From the NCBI RefSeq assembly GCF_021044775.1, contig NZ_JAJNOQ010000004.1, positions 62,001 to 126,000 of the forward strand: 64,000 bases of DNA. The letters are read 5' to 3'. The position numbers were made by a program, and so were the translations under genes. Under the pieces are notes generated by a model. It saw nothing but the letters and a program-made list of their open reading frames with translations. It had not been told where the DNA came from and did not search any database. The number at the start of each line of letters is the position of its first letter. Position 1 is the first letter of the stretch. Positions 25,973 to 33,540 of this stretch are shown here, one piece after another. This stretch comes from Paraeggerthella hominis (lineage in GTDB: Bacteria > Actinomycetota > Coriobacteriia > Coriobacteriales > Eggerthellaceae).

Positions 25973-27673
25973 TTACGCTCCCTTCACGGCATGCTCGGCA
26001 GCCACGTAGCCGAACGTGACAGCCCTACCGATAGACGTTCCTGGAATATGACGCGGGTAATTCCCTGCAAAGAAGTTCCCCGATGCGTTGCCGACAGCGT
26101 ACAAGCCCTCGATAACCTGATCATCCGCGTCAAGCACACGACAGTCGCCGTCGATAGTCAATCCGCCAACCGTAGCTAGCACGCAGCTATTCGTAGTCAG
26201 GGCAAAGTAGCGCGTACCCGTAAACGGCATGGTTTGGGAGAGATCACGCCCGAAATCCCTGTCTACGCCATCCTTAAAGAACTCGTTGTAACGTGCGATA
26301 GTGTCCGCGAGACCCTGGGGATCTACGCCGCACTGCTTTGCAAGCTCCTCAGGAGAGGAACCCTCGAAGAGCCACCCCTTCTCCTTAAACTCGTCGACCG
26401 CGTCTTCCATGCCTTCGAACATCGTCTCGTCGAACACTTGCCAGCAATTCTTTCCATAACCGGGCTGGGCGTTTTGAGCATTGGACACGCTCTGGAACGG
26501 AAGATCCTCGCGCACGAAGCGCTTTCCCTGACCGTTGACCATAAGCGCGAAGTAGACAGCGTTCCACGTACGTGCATCGTAAAACGAATCCGGATTACCC
26601 CAACGAAAGTTCATGATCGGCTGCGGGCAAGAATCCATCTGAGCACCTATCTTGATACCCATCAGGTGTCCGTCGCCGGTAGTCCCCCAACCGGGATTCC
26701 ACCAACTCGACGTCGCGTAGTCCTCCGGTCGCGTCCAGGCTTGCATAAGATCAGGGTTCGCATCGTAGCCGCCAGTGGCAAGAATAACGCCTTTGCCGGC
26801 ATTGATCTTCACGTACGTATCACCGCTTTTAGCGATAACGCCACTTACGCGACCGGACTCGTCACGAACCAACTGCACGCCGGGAGTTTCAAAGCGCAGA
26901 TCCAAATTGTCGTAGAGCTTTGCTACTTCCTGCATTTCAAGGCACACGTAAATGCCCGAATAGCCAGAACGCACGCCCGCATCGGGCGGAAGCGAGGGGC
27001 TGTCGTAAAAACCCAGCTCGGTATCAATAAGCGGGTTCAACGCAGGCATGCCGTTAGTAGAGGGAGCCCCTTCAACCTTGGATATAACGAAGCCGTTTTG
27101 CCCCTTGTCCAGCATCGACTGCCAGAAATCCGTAGCCTCCCCCGAGCGATCAACATACGTACGCGTGGGTTCAGGACGCACGCGCCAATATGCGCTTCGA
27201 TATATCTCATCGAGCAGCGCCACCTTGTCGATAGCTGTGCCTTCCTGGCATTTCGCACCTGCGGCGCCAAAGCACTCGAAGCAGCCGCGACCTTTCGTCA
27301 TTTTTTCAATGCAGATAACCTTCGCGCCTTCTTCTGCAGCTTTGAGGCTTGCCATAAGGCCGCCGATGCCGGCACCCACCACCACGATGTCGCAGTCTTC
27401 GGTAGACCCTATTTCGCTTGCAGCGATGTCGCGATCCTCGAATCCGACCGGCCCGCGCGGTCCAGGGCAAGCAGCCTTGTTTACCGGAATCAGGTTTGTG
27501 TCGCTGGCAAGCTGTCGGTACACATCGCCCGCATCGCTTGATGACGCACCAGCTGCCGCGTCATCGGCAAACGCGATGCCCGCAGATCCGAATGCACCCA
27601 TCGCCCCAGCGGACAACCCGGCCAAGCCGACGCCCTTCAGGAACGAACGACGTGAAACGTCCGCTTCTCCCAT
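25973..27673 (-). CDS. Tat-exported FAD-dependent reductase paired with a cytochrome
   Basis: A 566-residue protein with a twin-arginine signal (VSRRSFLKG) and no lipobox. The FAD motif is DIVVVGAGIGGLMASLKAAEEG near residue 95, with GVILATGGYDANPD. The catalytic-arginine region is GQGKRFVRED, and the end is GLYAVGNASGNFFAGNYP. A cysteine cluster (GRGCFECFGAAGAKCQ near 125-145) is unusual for plain fumarate reductases and might hold a redox centre or a disulfide. The start is behind AAAGGAGGAGCA. It forms a two-gene unit with the cytochrome at 25601. Transcription probably starts at the twin-palindrome promoter upstream. The substrate is unknown. Confidence 0.9.
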   Translation of the reverse strand: MGEADVSRRSFLKGVGLAGLSAGAMGAFGSAGIAFADDAAAGASSSDAGDVYRQLASDTNLIPVNKAACPGPRGPVGFEDRDIAASEIGSTEDCDIVVVGAGIGGLMASLKAAEEGAKVICIEKMTKGRGCFECFGAAGAKCQEGTAIDKVALLDEIYRSAYWRVRPEPTRTYVDRSGEATDFWQSMLDKGQNGFVISKVEGAPSTNGMPALNPLIDTELGFYDSPSLPPDAGVRSGYSGIYVCLEMQEVAKLYDNLDLRFETPGVQLVRDESGRVSGVIAKSGDTYVKINAGKGVILATGGYDANPDLMQAWTRPEDYATSSWWNPGWGTTGDGHLMGIKIGAQMDSCPQPIMNFRWGNPDSFYDARTWNAVYFALMVNGQGKRFVREDLPFQSVSNAQNAQPGYGKNCWQVFDETMFEGMEDAVDEFKEKGWLFEGSSPEELAKQCGVDPQGLADTIARYNEFFKDGVDRDFGRDLSQTMPFTGTRYFALTTNSCVLATVGGLTIDGDCRVLDADDQVIEGLYAVGNASGNFFAGNYPRHIPGTSIGRAVTFGYVAAEHAVKGA

Positions 27674-27697
27674 TGCTCCTCCTTTGTTGATGCCTTG

Positions 27698-27717
27698 GTC
27701 CGGCGTTTAAGCCGGAC
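27698..27717 (-). promoter_or_regulatory. Small hairpin in the reductase leader
   Basis: A 7-bp stem (GTCCGGC with GCCGGAC) with a 6-base loop lies 25 bases before the start codon of the FAD reductase, just upstream of its ribosome binding site. It may affect mRNA stability or translation. Confidence 0.35.
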
Positions 27718-27731
27718 TCCCCCAGTGCTTT

Positions 27732-27779
27732 CTTTACACTGTAAAGCAAATGGTAACGCGATTTCTTTACGCTGTAAAG
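27732..27779 (-). promoter_or_regulatory. Promoter with two near-identical palindromic operators
   Basis: CTTTACACTGTAAAG (27732-27746) and CTTTACGCTGTAAAG (27765-27779) are 15-bp palindromes that differ at one base. Their centres are 33 bases apart, about three helical turns. On the minus strand, TTTACA (27778-27773) and TACCAT (27755-27750) form a -35/-10 pair with a 17-base spacer. One palindrome therefore covers the -35 and the other covers the start region. This suits cooperative repression of the FAD-reductase/cytochrome unit. The binding protein is unknown; the TetR at 24758 is one candidate. Confidence 0.75.
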
Positions 27780-27904
27780 TAAGAGATCTCGCGCCGCGCC
27801 TAAGCACCCTAAAAACCAGGAGCACTATTAGGACGGCTAGAAACGGTTTAGCCCCCGCATCGACTGCAAGCGAGAGCCTTTCATCACCCGGAATGTCGCA
27901 AGAC

Positions 27905-27937
27905 AAAAAACCGCTCGCCCAGAACGGAACGAGCGGT
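27905..27937 (-). terminator. Rho-independent terminator after the CcdA-TlpA gene
   Basis: ACCGCTCG (27910-27917) pairs with CGAGCGGT (27930-27937). On the minus strand the stem is followed by TTTTTT. It lies 21 bases past the gene's stop. Confidence 0.85.
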
Positions 27938-27957
27938 CAGAAACCTCCGCGCAAAAC

Positions 27958-29286
27958 CTACTTCCGCACGCCGGTCATCGTTTGCTCTACGATGCTGTTC
28001 ATGACGTCGGCGGTGAGCATGCCGGTGACGTATCCGAACACGTTACCGTCTTTGTCGATCATGAACGTAGTGGGAAACGACCTGATCCCGTACGCGCTGA
28101 ACAACTGGCCCTTTGTGTCCATCAGCACCGGATACGTGATGCCGTATTCCTTGATGAACGATTTCACATCGCCCTCGGAAGCATCGCTGTTCTGCGGTCT
28201 ATCGGCGGTTTTAGGATTCGCCACGCCCAGAACCACCAGATCGCCCTGATTCTGACCACGATCGCGGTACAGTGCCTCGATATCGGGAATCTCGCGCTGA
28301 CACGGCCCGCACCACGTGGCGAAGAAGTTCAGGAACACGGTCTTGCCGCGATAATCGGACAACTTATGCTCCACGCCATCCTGATCAACCAAGGAGATAT
28401 CGGCCATGGGAGCCAAAGCGGCATCCTCCGAGGAACCCTTTCCAGCAGCGTCCCCATCAGGCGACGATGCGGACGACGAAGGCTGCTCGTCCGAGTTCGT
28501 CTTGCCCGCATCGCCCGCCCCATCAGCAGGCTGCTCCTGCGCGGCGGGAGCGGCGCCGAACGAAGACAGGTAGCTGGTCACGCCGTTCATCCATCCCGTC
28601 ACCGTCATCAAGCCCATGACGATGAGCAGCGCTCCTCCCACCTTCACCGTGTACTTGACCACGTTTCCGTGCGTGCGGAAAAAGCGCAGCACCTCGCCGG
28701 TGAACAAGCCCACCATCAAAAACGGCAGCACGAAGCCCAGCGTATACACGGCCACCAGCACATAGCCCCACGCCGCCGACGCGCTCGACGACGCCATAAG
28801 CAAAACGCCTGCCAGCACCGGCCCCACGCACGGCGTCCACGCAAAGCTGAACGTAAAGCCCAACACCAAGGCGACCAGGGGATTCATAGCGAACGAGCCC
28901 AGGTTGAACGGTAGGCGACGCTCGGATTCGATCAGGCGCGTCTTGCCGAACGCGCCCAGCATGTACAGGCCGAACGCCACCATGATGATGCCTGCCACCA
29001 TCGAGAACACGCGCTGGTTGCCCGTGAAAAACTGCCCGAGCGCCGTAAACCCAAAGCCCAGCAAAAAGAACGCGAAGCTCACGCCAACAACGAAAAACAG
29101 CGTGTTCACGAACACTTTCTTGCGCGGGTACTCGATGAGCCCGTCTTCGCCCACCTTGCCTGCGCCGCCGGCAAGATAGCCCACGTACAACGGAATCAAC
29201 GGCAGCACGCAGGGAGAGAAAAAGCTCAGGAGTCCTTGCACGAACACCGTCAAAGCGGGAATGCTCGTTTCGAGAGAAAAACCCAT
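27958..29286 (-). CDS. CcdA-type thiol transporter fused to a TlpA-like thioredoxin
   Basis: A 442-residue fusion. Residues ~1-245 are a six-segment CcdA/DsbD membrane domain with its two redox cysteines in FFSPCVLPLIP and WTPCVGPVLAG. A Ser/Asp-rich linker follows (~250-285). The rest is a TlpA/ResA-like thioredoxin with WCGPC near residue 327 and the cis-proline loop FPTTF. It would carry reducing power from cytoplasmic thioredoxin to the outside and reduce haem-binding cysteines for cytochrome c assembly. That need fits the multihaem proteins in this window. It starts 10 bases after an Rrf2 regulator. Confidence 0.93.
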   Translation of the reverse strand: MGFSLETSIPALTVFVQGLLSFFSPCVLPLIPLYVGYLAGGAGKVGEDGLIEYPRKKVFVNTLFFVVGVSFAFFLLGFGFTALGQFFTGNQRVFSMVAGIIMVAFGLYMLGAFGKTRLIESERRLPFNLGSFAMNPLVALVLGFTFSFAWTPCVGPVLAGVLLMASSSASAAWGYVLVAVYTLGFVLPFLMVGLFTGEVLRFFRTHGNVVKYTVKVGGALLIVMGLMTVTGWMNGVTSYLSSFGAAPAAQEQPADGAGDAGKTNSDEQPSSSASSPDGDAAGKGSSEDAALAPMADISLVDQDGVEHKLSDYRGKTVFLNFFATWCGPCQREIPDIEALYRDRGQNQGDLVVLGVANPKTADRPQNSDASEGDVKSFIKEYGITYPVLMDTKGQLFSAYGIRSFPTTFMIDKDGNVFGYVTGMLTADVMNSIVEQTMTGVRK

Positions 29287-29296
29287 GGGACGTCTC

Positions 29297-29773
29297 CTAA
29301 TCGGTCGAATTGCTTGGGATCAGCGAATGGGGATGCGTCGCACGATCGGCGTCTCGAGCGCTCGGCTCGAATATGCGCGCATCGATGTCGGCTACGCTCG
29401 TGCGATCAAGCTCCTCGAAACAGCGCTTGTTCAGGTCGGCGAAGATGCCGTCCATGACATCGGCCATCCCGCACGCGATAAGGCAATCCATGTCATGACT
29501 GCCGCTGTGCCAGGTCGATTCGACGAAACGCACGCCCAAAGCGTCAGCCACCGTTCGCAGGCTCACTTCAGCAGCATCGGCCGCGAATCGGTATCCGCCC
29601 ACGCTTCCTTCGCGCGTCGACACCAGGCCCGCGCGCTTGAGCGGCACCATCACCTTGCGCACGCGCGCCGCATTCGTGCAAATGTTCTCGGCAAGCGCCT
29701 CGCTCGAAACGGTGTCCGCCTTATGGTTCAAATACACAAGCGCGTGCACCGCTACCATGAAATCGCTGTTCAT
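29297..29773 (-). CDS. Rrf2-family transcriptional regulator
   Basis: A 158-residue protein with the Rrf2 winged helix at the N-terminus (MNSDFMVAVHALVYLNHKAD, then SSEALAENICTNAARVRKVM, then GSVGGYRFAADAAEVSL). Cysteines in the C-terminal half (DCLIACGM and CFEEL) could bind an Fe-S cluster or sense thiol state, but the spacing differs from IscR. The ATG at 29773 has GGAG upstream. The gene is directly followed by the CcdA-TlpA gene, so it likely links thiol transfer to redox state. CTGTA...TACAG in the upstream region (29840-29868) may be its operator. Confidence 0.88.
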   Translation of the reverse strand: MNSDFMVAVHALVYLNHKADTVSSEALAENICTNAARVRKVMVPLKRAGLVSTREGSVGGYRFAADAAEVSLRTVADALGVRFVESTWHSGSHDMDCLIACGMADVMDGIFADLNKRCFEELDRTSVADIDARIFEPSARDADRATHPHSLIPSNSTD

Positions 29774-29962
29774 ACTTACTCCGAAAATCGAATGGGCCGA
29801 TCGAGGACAATCGGCCCCTGTCTGCTGCACCTACTTATACAACAGTTCTGTACTCGTTTTCAATACAGTTTACAAATCGACATATGGCAACCTCGCCGAA
29901 GGCTCGAAAGCTCGTTCCAAGAACTTCGAGCGCAAACGCTTGTCCCGCCTTGATTCTCTGAG

Positions 29963-30709
29963 CTAGATGAAAGCGGAGCTGTTTTCGTACGTGCTTGGAA
30001 GCTGATCGGTTCGCTCCAGATAGAAAGCCGCCTGCACCGCCTCCATGTAGGGGTTCAGCCAGAGAAAGCCTATCCCAAAGGTCAAAACCGACAGGAGCAC
30101 CCACCCAATGAAGGTCAGGCTCAACCAGAACAGCCGGCCTTTGTGCCCCCTCATAAGCTCCTTGGACTGGCCGATGGCGTCCATCACGCCAATATCCGGA
30201 TTTTGCGCCATGATGTAGGGAGCCATAGCGTAGCGGTAGGCGGCGATGATGCCCGGAACGATGAGCAGCAACGACCATGCAAAAATGAGAAGCCACATGG
30301 CAAGATTCAGTAAAAGACACTTGCCCAAGTTCGAAAACTTCGAAAACAAGACGTTGAATTCCGCAGGGGCATCTTTCTTGATCAGGTTAATGCTGAACTG
30401 GCAAAGTCCTTGCCGCACCGCCCCGCCGATTATCAGAACAACAACGCCGTAGATGCCGATGACAACGCCCAAGAAACCGAACGGCTCCGCAAAAGCAAGC
30501 TCGAACGCGAAAGGAATATGCACCAAGTACGAGAATCCGTCAGAACTGCCGACGGTATAGAAAGCATCGCCCGCTTGAACGGTGAAAGACGGCAGCACGG
30601 CGGCGTTTACGTCGCCTATGATCACGGCCACCAGGGCAACAACGAGCGCAACGCCCCACATGCCCCGCAGAGCACTCCGAGCGATGGCGCGAACCTGACG
30701 GGCATACAT
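29963..30709 (-). CDS. DUF975 family integral membrane protein
   Basis: A 248-residue protein with about six hydrophobic segments. The N-terminal segment RAIARSALRGMWGVALVVALV and the middle GGAVRQGLCQFSINL, then IAAYRYAMAPYIMAQNPDIG, are hallmarks of the DUF975 family, widespread in Firmicutes and Actinobacteria and of unknown function. The start is behind AAAAGGAGGCCGCC. It is probably monocistronic. Confidence 0.85.
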   Translation of the reverse strand: MYARQVRAIARSALRGMWGVALVVALVAVIIGDVNAAVLPSFTVQAGDAFYTVGSSDGFSYLVHIPFAFELAFAEPFGFLGVVIGIYGVVVLIIGGAVRQGLCQFSINLIKKDAPAEFNVLFSKFSNLGKCLLLNLAMWLLIFAWSLLLIVPGIIAAYRYAMAPYIMAQNPDIGVMDAIGQSKELMRGHKGRLFWLSLTFIGWVLLSVLTFGIGFLWLNPYMEAVQAAFYLERTDQLPSTYENSSAFI

Positions 30710-30784
30710 GGCGGCCTCCTTTTATCCGGCAAGCTCAAAGCCTAGCATACCCCAGAAAGAGACCGCCCGCATCCGAATGCTCGA

Positions 30785-31933
30785 CTAGCGCTTCAGGCCG
30801 CCCAGAATACCGGTGCGCTTCGGAGGGTTCGGCAGATGGATGAGGCGCGGCTCGAAGTCGAACAGCTCATCGGTGCTCACCGTAGAGCTTACGGTCAAGC
30901 AACTCTTCAAGCATGCATCGGAGCACAGGCGGCACTGCACGCAATCGGCCGCGGAGAATTCAAGGAAGCTGCCTTCGCCGTCCGCGGGCTTCATCTCGCT
31001 CTTCTTGAGCGCTCCCGTAGGACAGAACACCGTGCACATGCCGCATGAGCTGCATGCTTCTTCGTCGATCGACACCGACCCGAACAGCCGCGTATCGATT
31101 TCAGGCACCGTCGAAGCGCCCAGCCCATCCATGGCGTCGAGCACGCGCATACGGCGCTCGGGGTTGAACTGCGGAAGCGTTCCCGCGTCGGACATGCGCA
31201 GGCGATCGCGTAGCGACGGACCAGCGGTGCCATCGTTTTTGAACACCATCACTTCGGCGGTTTTCCCGGCCGCATCCACCGCGCGCGAACGAGCGCTGGT
31301 GAAAAATCCCCGGCGCGATTCACCCAGCAAGCTGCGCTTGTCCTGCAGCAACACTTCCTCGGGAAACGCCGACGCCCGCCTCACGCGGATCTCGGAACCT
31401 TGCGCGGCAATCAGATCGTTCGCCGAACGAACGGTGGCGTCGATCCCCGGCACATTCGCTCTGAATTTACACGTCGAGCACGTGCCGTCAACCAGCACGA
31501 TATCCTCCACGCCGCGCGCGGCAAGCCCCAGAAGCACGCTTTCTTCCATGCGAGCCAAGCACGGAACCTCCGCGTAACGTCGGGGATCGCCCACGCGCTT
31601 CGACGCTATGCGAGCGCACGCGAATACGGCCATCCCTTCGGTATTCACCACGCCTTCCGCCACGCTTGAAGCAAGGTCCTCGTCAAGCGGCTGCAACGGA
31701 ATAAGCGCTTCGGTGGGACAGACCGTCGTGCAGGCCCCGCATGCCACGCAGGCATCGCTGTCAAGCGACAGCACGTTGTCGACCGCCTCAACTGCGCCGG
31801 TCGGGCACGCATCCGAGCACTTCGTGCACGAGGAATGACGGTTTCGCACCACCGTGCAGCGATCGGAGGCCAAGTAAACGGCCTTGCTCTCAAGCGCTTC
31901 CGCCACTTCGACTATGTCGATAAGGTTGGGCAT
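30785..31933 (-). CDS. Four-cluster ferredoxin-type protein
   Basis: A 382-residue cytoplasmic protein without a signal. Two [4Fe-4S] motifs lie near the N-terminus (CTKCSDACPTG; CVACGACTTVCPTE) and two near the C-terminus (CSSCGMCTVFCPTG; CVQCRLCSDACLKSC). The middle domain has further conserved-looking cysteines (ACARIASK, PCLARMEESVLL, DGTCSTCKFR), faintly like the electron-transfer subunits of heterodisulfide/hydrogenase complexes. The ATG at 31933 follows the mobBA stop by one base behind GGAGGGG, so the two are translationally coupled. The partner enzyme is not known; the neighbour suggests a molybdoenzyme. Confidence 0.85.
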   Translation of the reverse strand: MPNLIDIVEVAEALESKAVYLASDRCTVVRNRHSSCTKCSDACPTGAVEAVDNVLSLDSDACVACGACTTVCPTEALIPLQPLDEDLASSVAEGVVNTEGMAVFACARIASKRVGDPRRYAEVPCLARMEESVLLGLAARGVEDIVLVDGTCSTCKFRANVPGIDATVRSANDLIAAQGSEIRVRRASAFPEEVLLQDKRSLLGESRRGFFTSARSRAVDAAGKTAEVMVFKNDGTAGPSLRDRLRMSDAGTLPQFNPERRMRVLDAMDGLGASTVPEIDTRLFGSVSIDEEACSSCGMCTVFCPTGALKKSEMKPADGEGSFLEFSAADCVQCRLCSDACLKSCLTVSSTVSTDELFDFEPRLIHLPNPPKRTGILGGLKR

Positions 31934-31934
31934 G

Positions 31935-33272
31935 CTACCCCTCCAAGAAAGATTCTTCCAACGAGCGAAGCTCTTCGGGCGTGTTCGCATTAATAAAGCA
32001 GCCGCCCATGGGCTCGGCCTCCAAGACGCGCGCTTGCGGGAATTCGAGCACGTTCACGTCGGCGAAGAACGCCTGGGCGCGCTTTTCTCCCCGGTCGAGC
32101 GCCGCGGTCACGGCAGGCAGGCAGCCCGAGCGACGATACATTGCGTGGAACGGCTCGTAGCCGTGCTTGTTGATGGGAACCACCACGTCGGCGCCCGACT
32201 CGTTCATGGCCAGGGCTTCGGCAACAACAAGCGACGGCGATGCGAACACCATGTCGCACGCCACTACGGCAACGTACGGGTTGCCGGCCGCCTGCAGAGC
32301 CGTGTACAACCCCGGCAGCGCACCGCGGCATTCGCACGCATCCCGCACGAACTGGATGCGGTACTGCGGGAACATGTCGTACAGAAACGTCAGGTTTTCC
32401 GGCTCGTTCGTCGTGATGATCAAGTCATCCGAAGCGGGAGCAAGTCGCTCGACCATGCGGGCGATAAGGGGGCGGCCCGCGAACGGAACCGTCGCCTTGC
32501 TCTGACCCATGCGACGGCTCTCCCCGCCTGCCTGGATCACCACGGTCACACGCGGCCGAGCGTAGCGCTGCGCGACGAAATCCGCCAATCCGGAAACGTC
32601 GTTCAAATCGAACGAGGGGATGCCGTACGTCTCGGCAGCGCGATGCGCATCGGCGATATCGGTCACCACGGCAACGGTCTGCGCCGTGGGAAGCTTGTTG
32701 GAAATATCGGCATGATCGGGATGCTGCACGGCGAAGTGACTGCCCGTTGCTGAAGCAGGCGCTTGCTGGGAACGTTCGAGCATCTCGTGAGCGGCCGGGT
32801 CGTCAGCAGGAGGAACCGTACCGCGCGTGAACTGCGTGAAGTCGGTGCCGAGCGGCCAACCGCAACGCGCGCCTTCGGCGAACACGTCGGCTACGCGTGC
32901 GTCGGCTTCGTTGCCCGAACGCATGATTTCGATGGTGGGAAGCCCACTTTTGCGATAGCCTTCCACCACCACGATGTCATGACCGGGCATGCTGCGCACG
33001 ATTTCAGCGCACTCGATTTCGCCTTTGACGGTTTTCACGCGCGCCATCTGGCCCGGAGCTGCAATCACCGTCTCGCTTGCACCGGCGGCGCGATGGCGAT
33101 ACGAGTCCTTTCCGGGAATATCGATATCGAAGCCCACGTGGCTGTGGTGCTTCACGCTACCCACGTCGAGGCCTCGAGCCACCAGTTCAGCGATAAGCTT
33201 TTCGATCAGCGTGGTCTTGCCCGAATTATGGCGTCCAACTATGGACACCGCCGGACTAGGAATGTTCACCAT
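31935..33272 (-). CDS. MobB-MobA fusion, molybdopterin-guanine dinucleotide biosynthesis
   Basis: A 445-residue fusion. The MobB domain comes first with the P-loop VSIVGRHNSGKTTLIEKL near residue 10. A ~70-residue linker follows, then the MobA nucleotidyltransferase with VIQAGGESRRMGQSKATV. MobA attaches GMP to molybdopterin, and MobB is a GTP-binding helper. The product cofactor is used by DMSO-reductase-family enzymes, none of which is encoded in the window; sulfite-oxidase-fold enzymes do not use the dinucleotide form. I chose the ATG at 33272 behind GGGGGAAG. It is coupled to the polyferredoxin downstream. Confidence 0.9.
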   Translation of the reverse strand: MVNIPSPAVSIVGRHNSGKTTLIEKLIAELVARGLDVGSVKHHSHVGFDIDIPGKDSYRHRAAGASETVIAAPGQMARVKTVKGEIECAEIVRSMPGHDIVVVEGYRKSGLPTIEIMRSGNEADARVADVFAEGARCGWPLGTDFTQFTRGTVPPADDPAAHEMLERSQQAPASATGSHFAVQHPDHADISNKLPTAQTVAVVTDIADAHRAAETYGIPSFDLNDVSGLADFVAQRYARPRVTVVIQAGGESRRMGQSKATVPFAGRPLIARMVERLAPASDDLIITTNEPENLTFLYDMFPQYRIQFVRDACECRGALPGLYTALQAAGNPYVAVVACDMVFASPSLVVAEALAMNESGADVVVPINKHGYEPFHAMYRRSGCLPAVTAALDRGEKRAQAFFADVNVLEFPQARVLEAEPMGGCFINANTPEELRSLEESFLEG

Positions 33273-33420
33273 GCGCTTCCCCCTGTTCATTCGGCGCTCA
33301 GTATAGCACGACGCACGGAAGGGAGCTTGACAGGAAGCGAGCGCAAACGCGAACGCGGGCGGCACCGGCGCATCAGGGTCCACCTCCAGCAACCGATCAT
33401 GCTAGCCGCGCCCGAACGCA

Positions 33421-33448
33421 CGAAGGCCGCGCTCGAGCGCGGCCTTCG
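33421..33448 (-). terminator. Perfect 28-bp palindrome after the FAD-reductase gene
   Basis: The 12-bp arms CGAAGGCCGCGC/GCGCGGCCTTCG surround TCGA, which makes the whole 28 bases self-complementary. It lies 93 bases past the reductase stop and 148 bases before the mobBA start. There is no T-tract, so it may act as an mRNA-end structure rather than a classical terminator. Confidence 0.55.
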
Positions 33449-33540
33449 CAGGAGGGAGGAAAAGACGATGCCGACATGCGCGGACGGACGGTGCGCTGCA
33501 TCACCGCTCGCTCGCCGTTCCCAGCATCGTCGCGAGTCGT

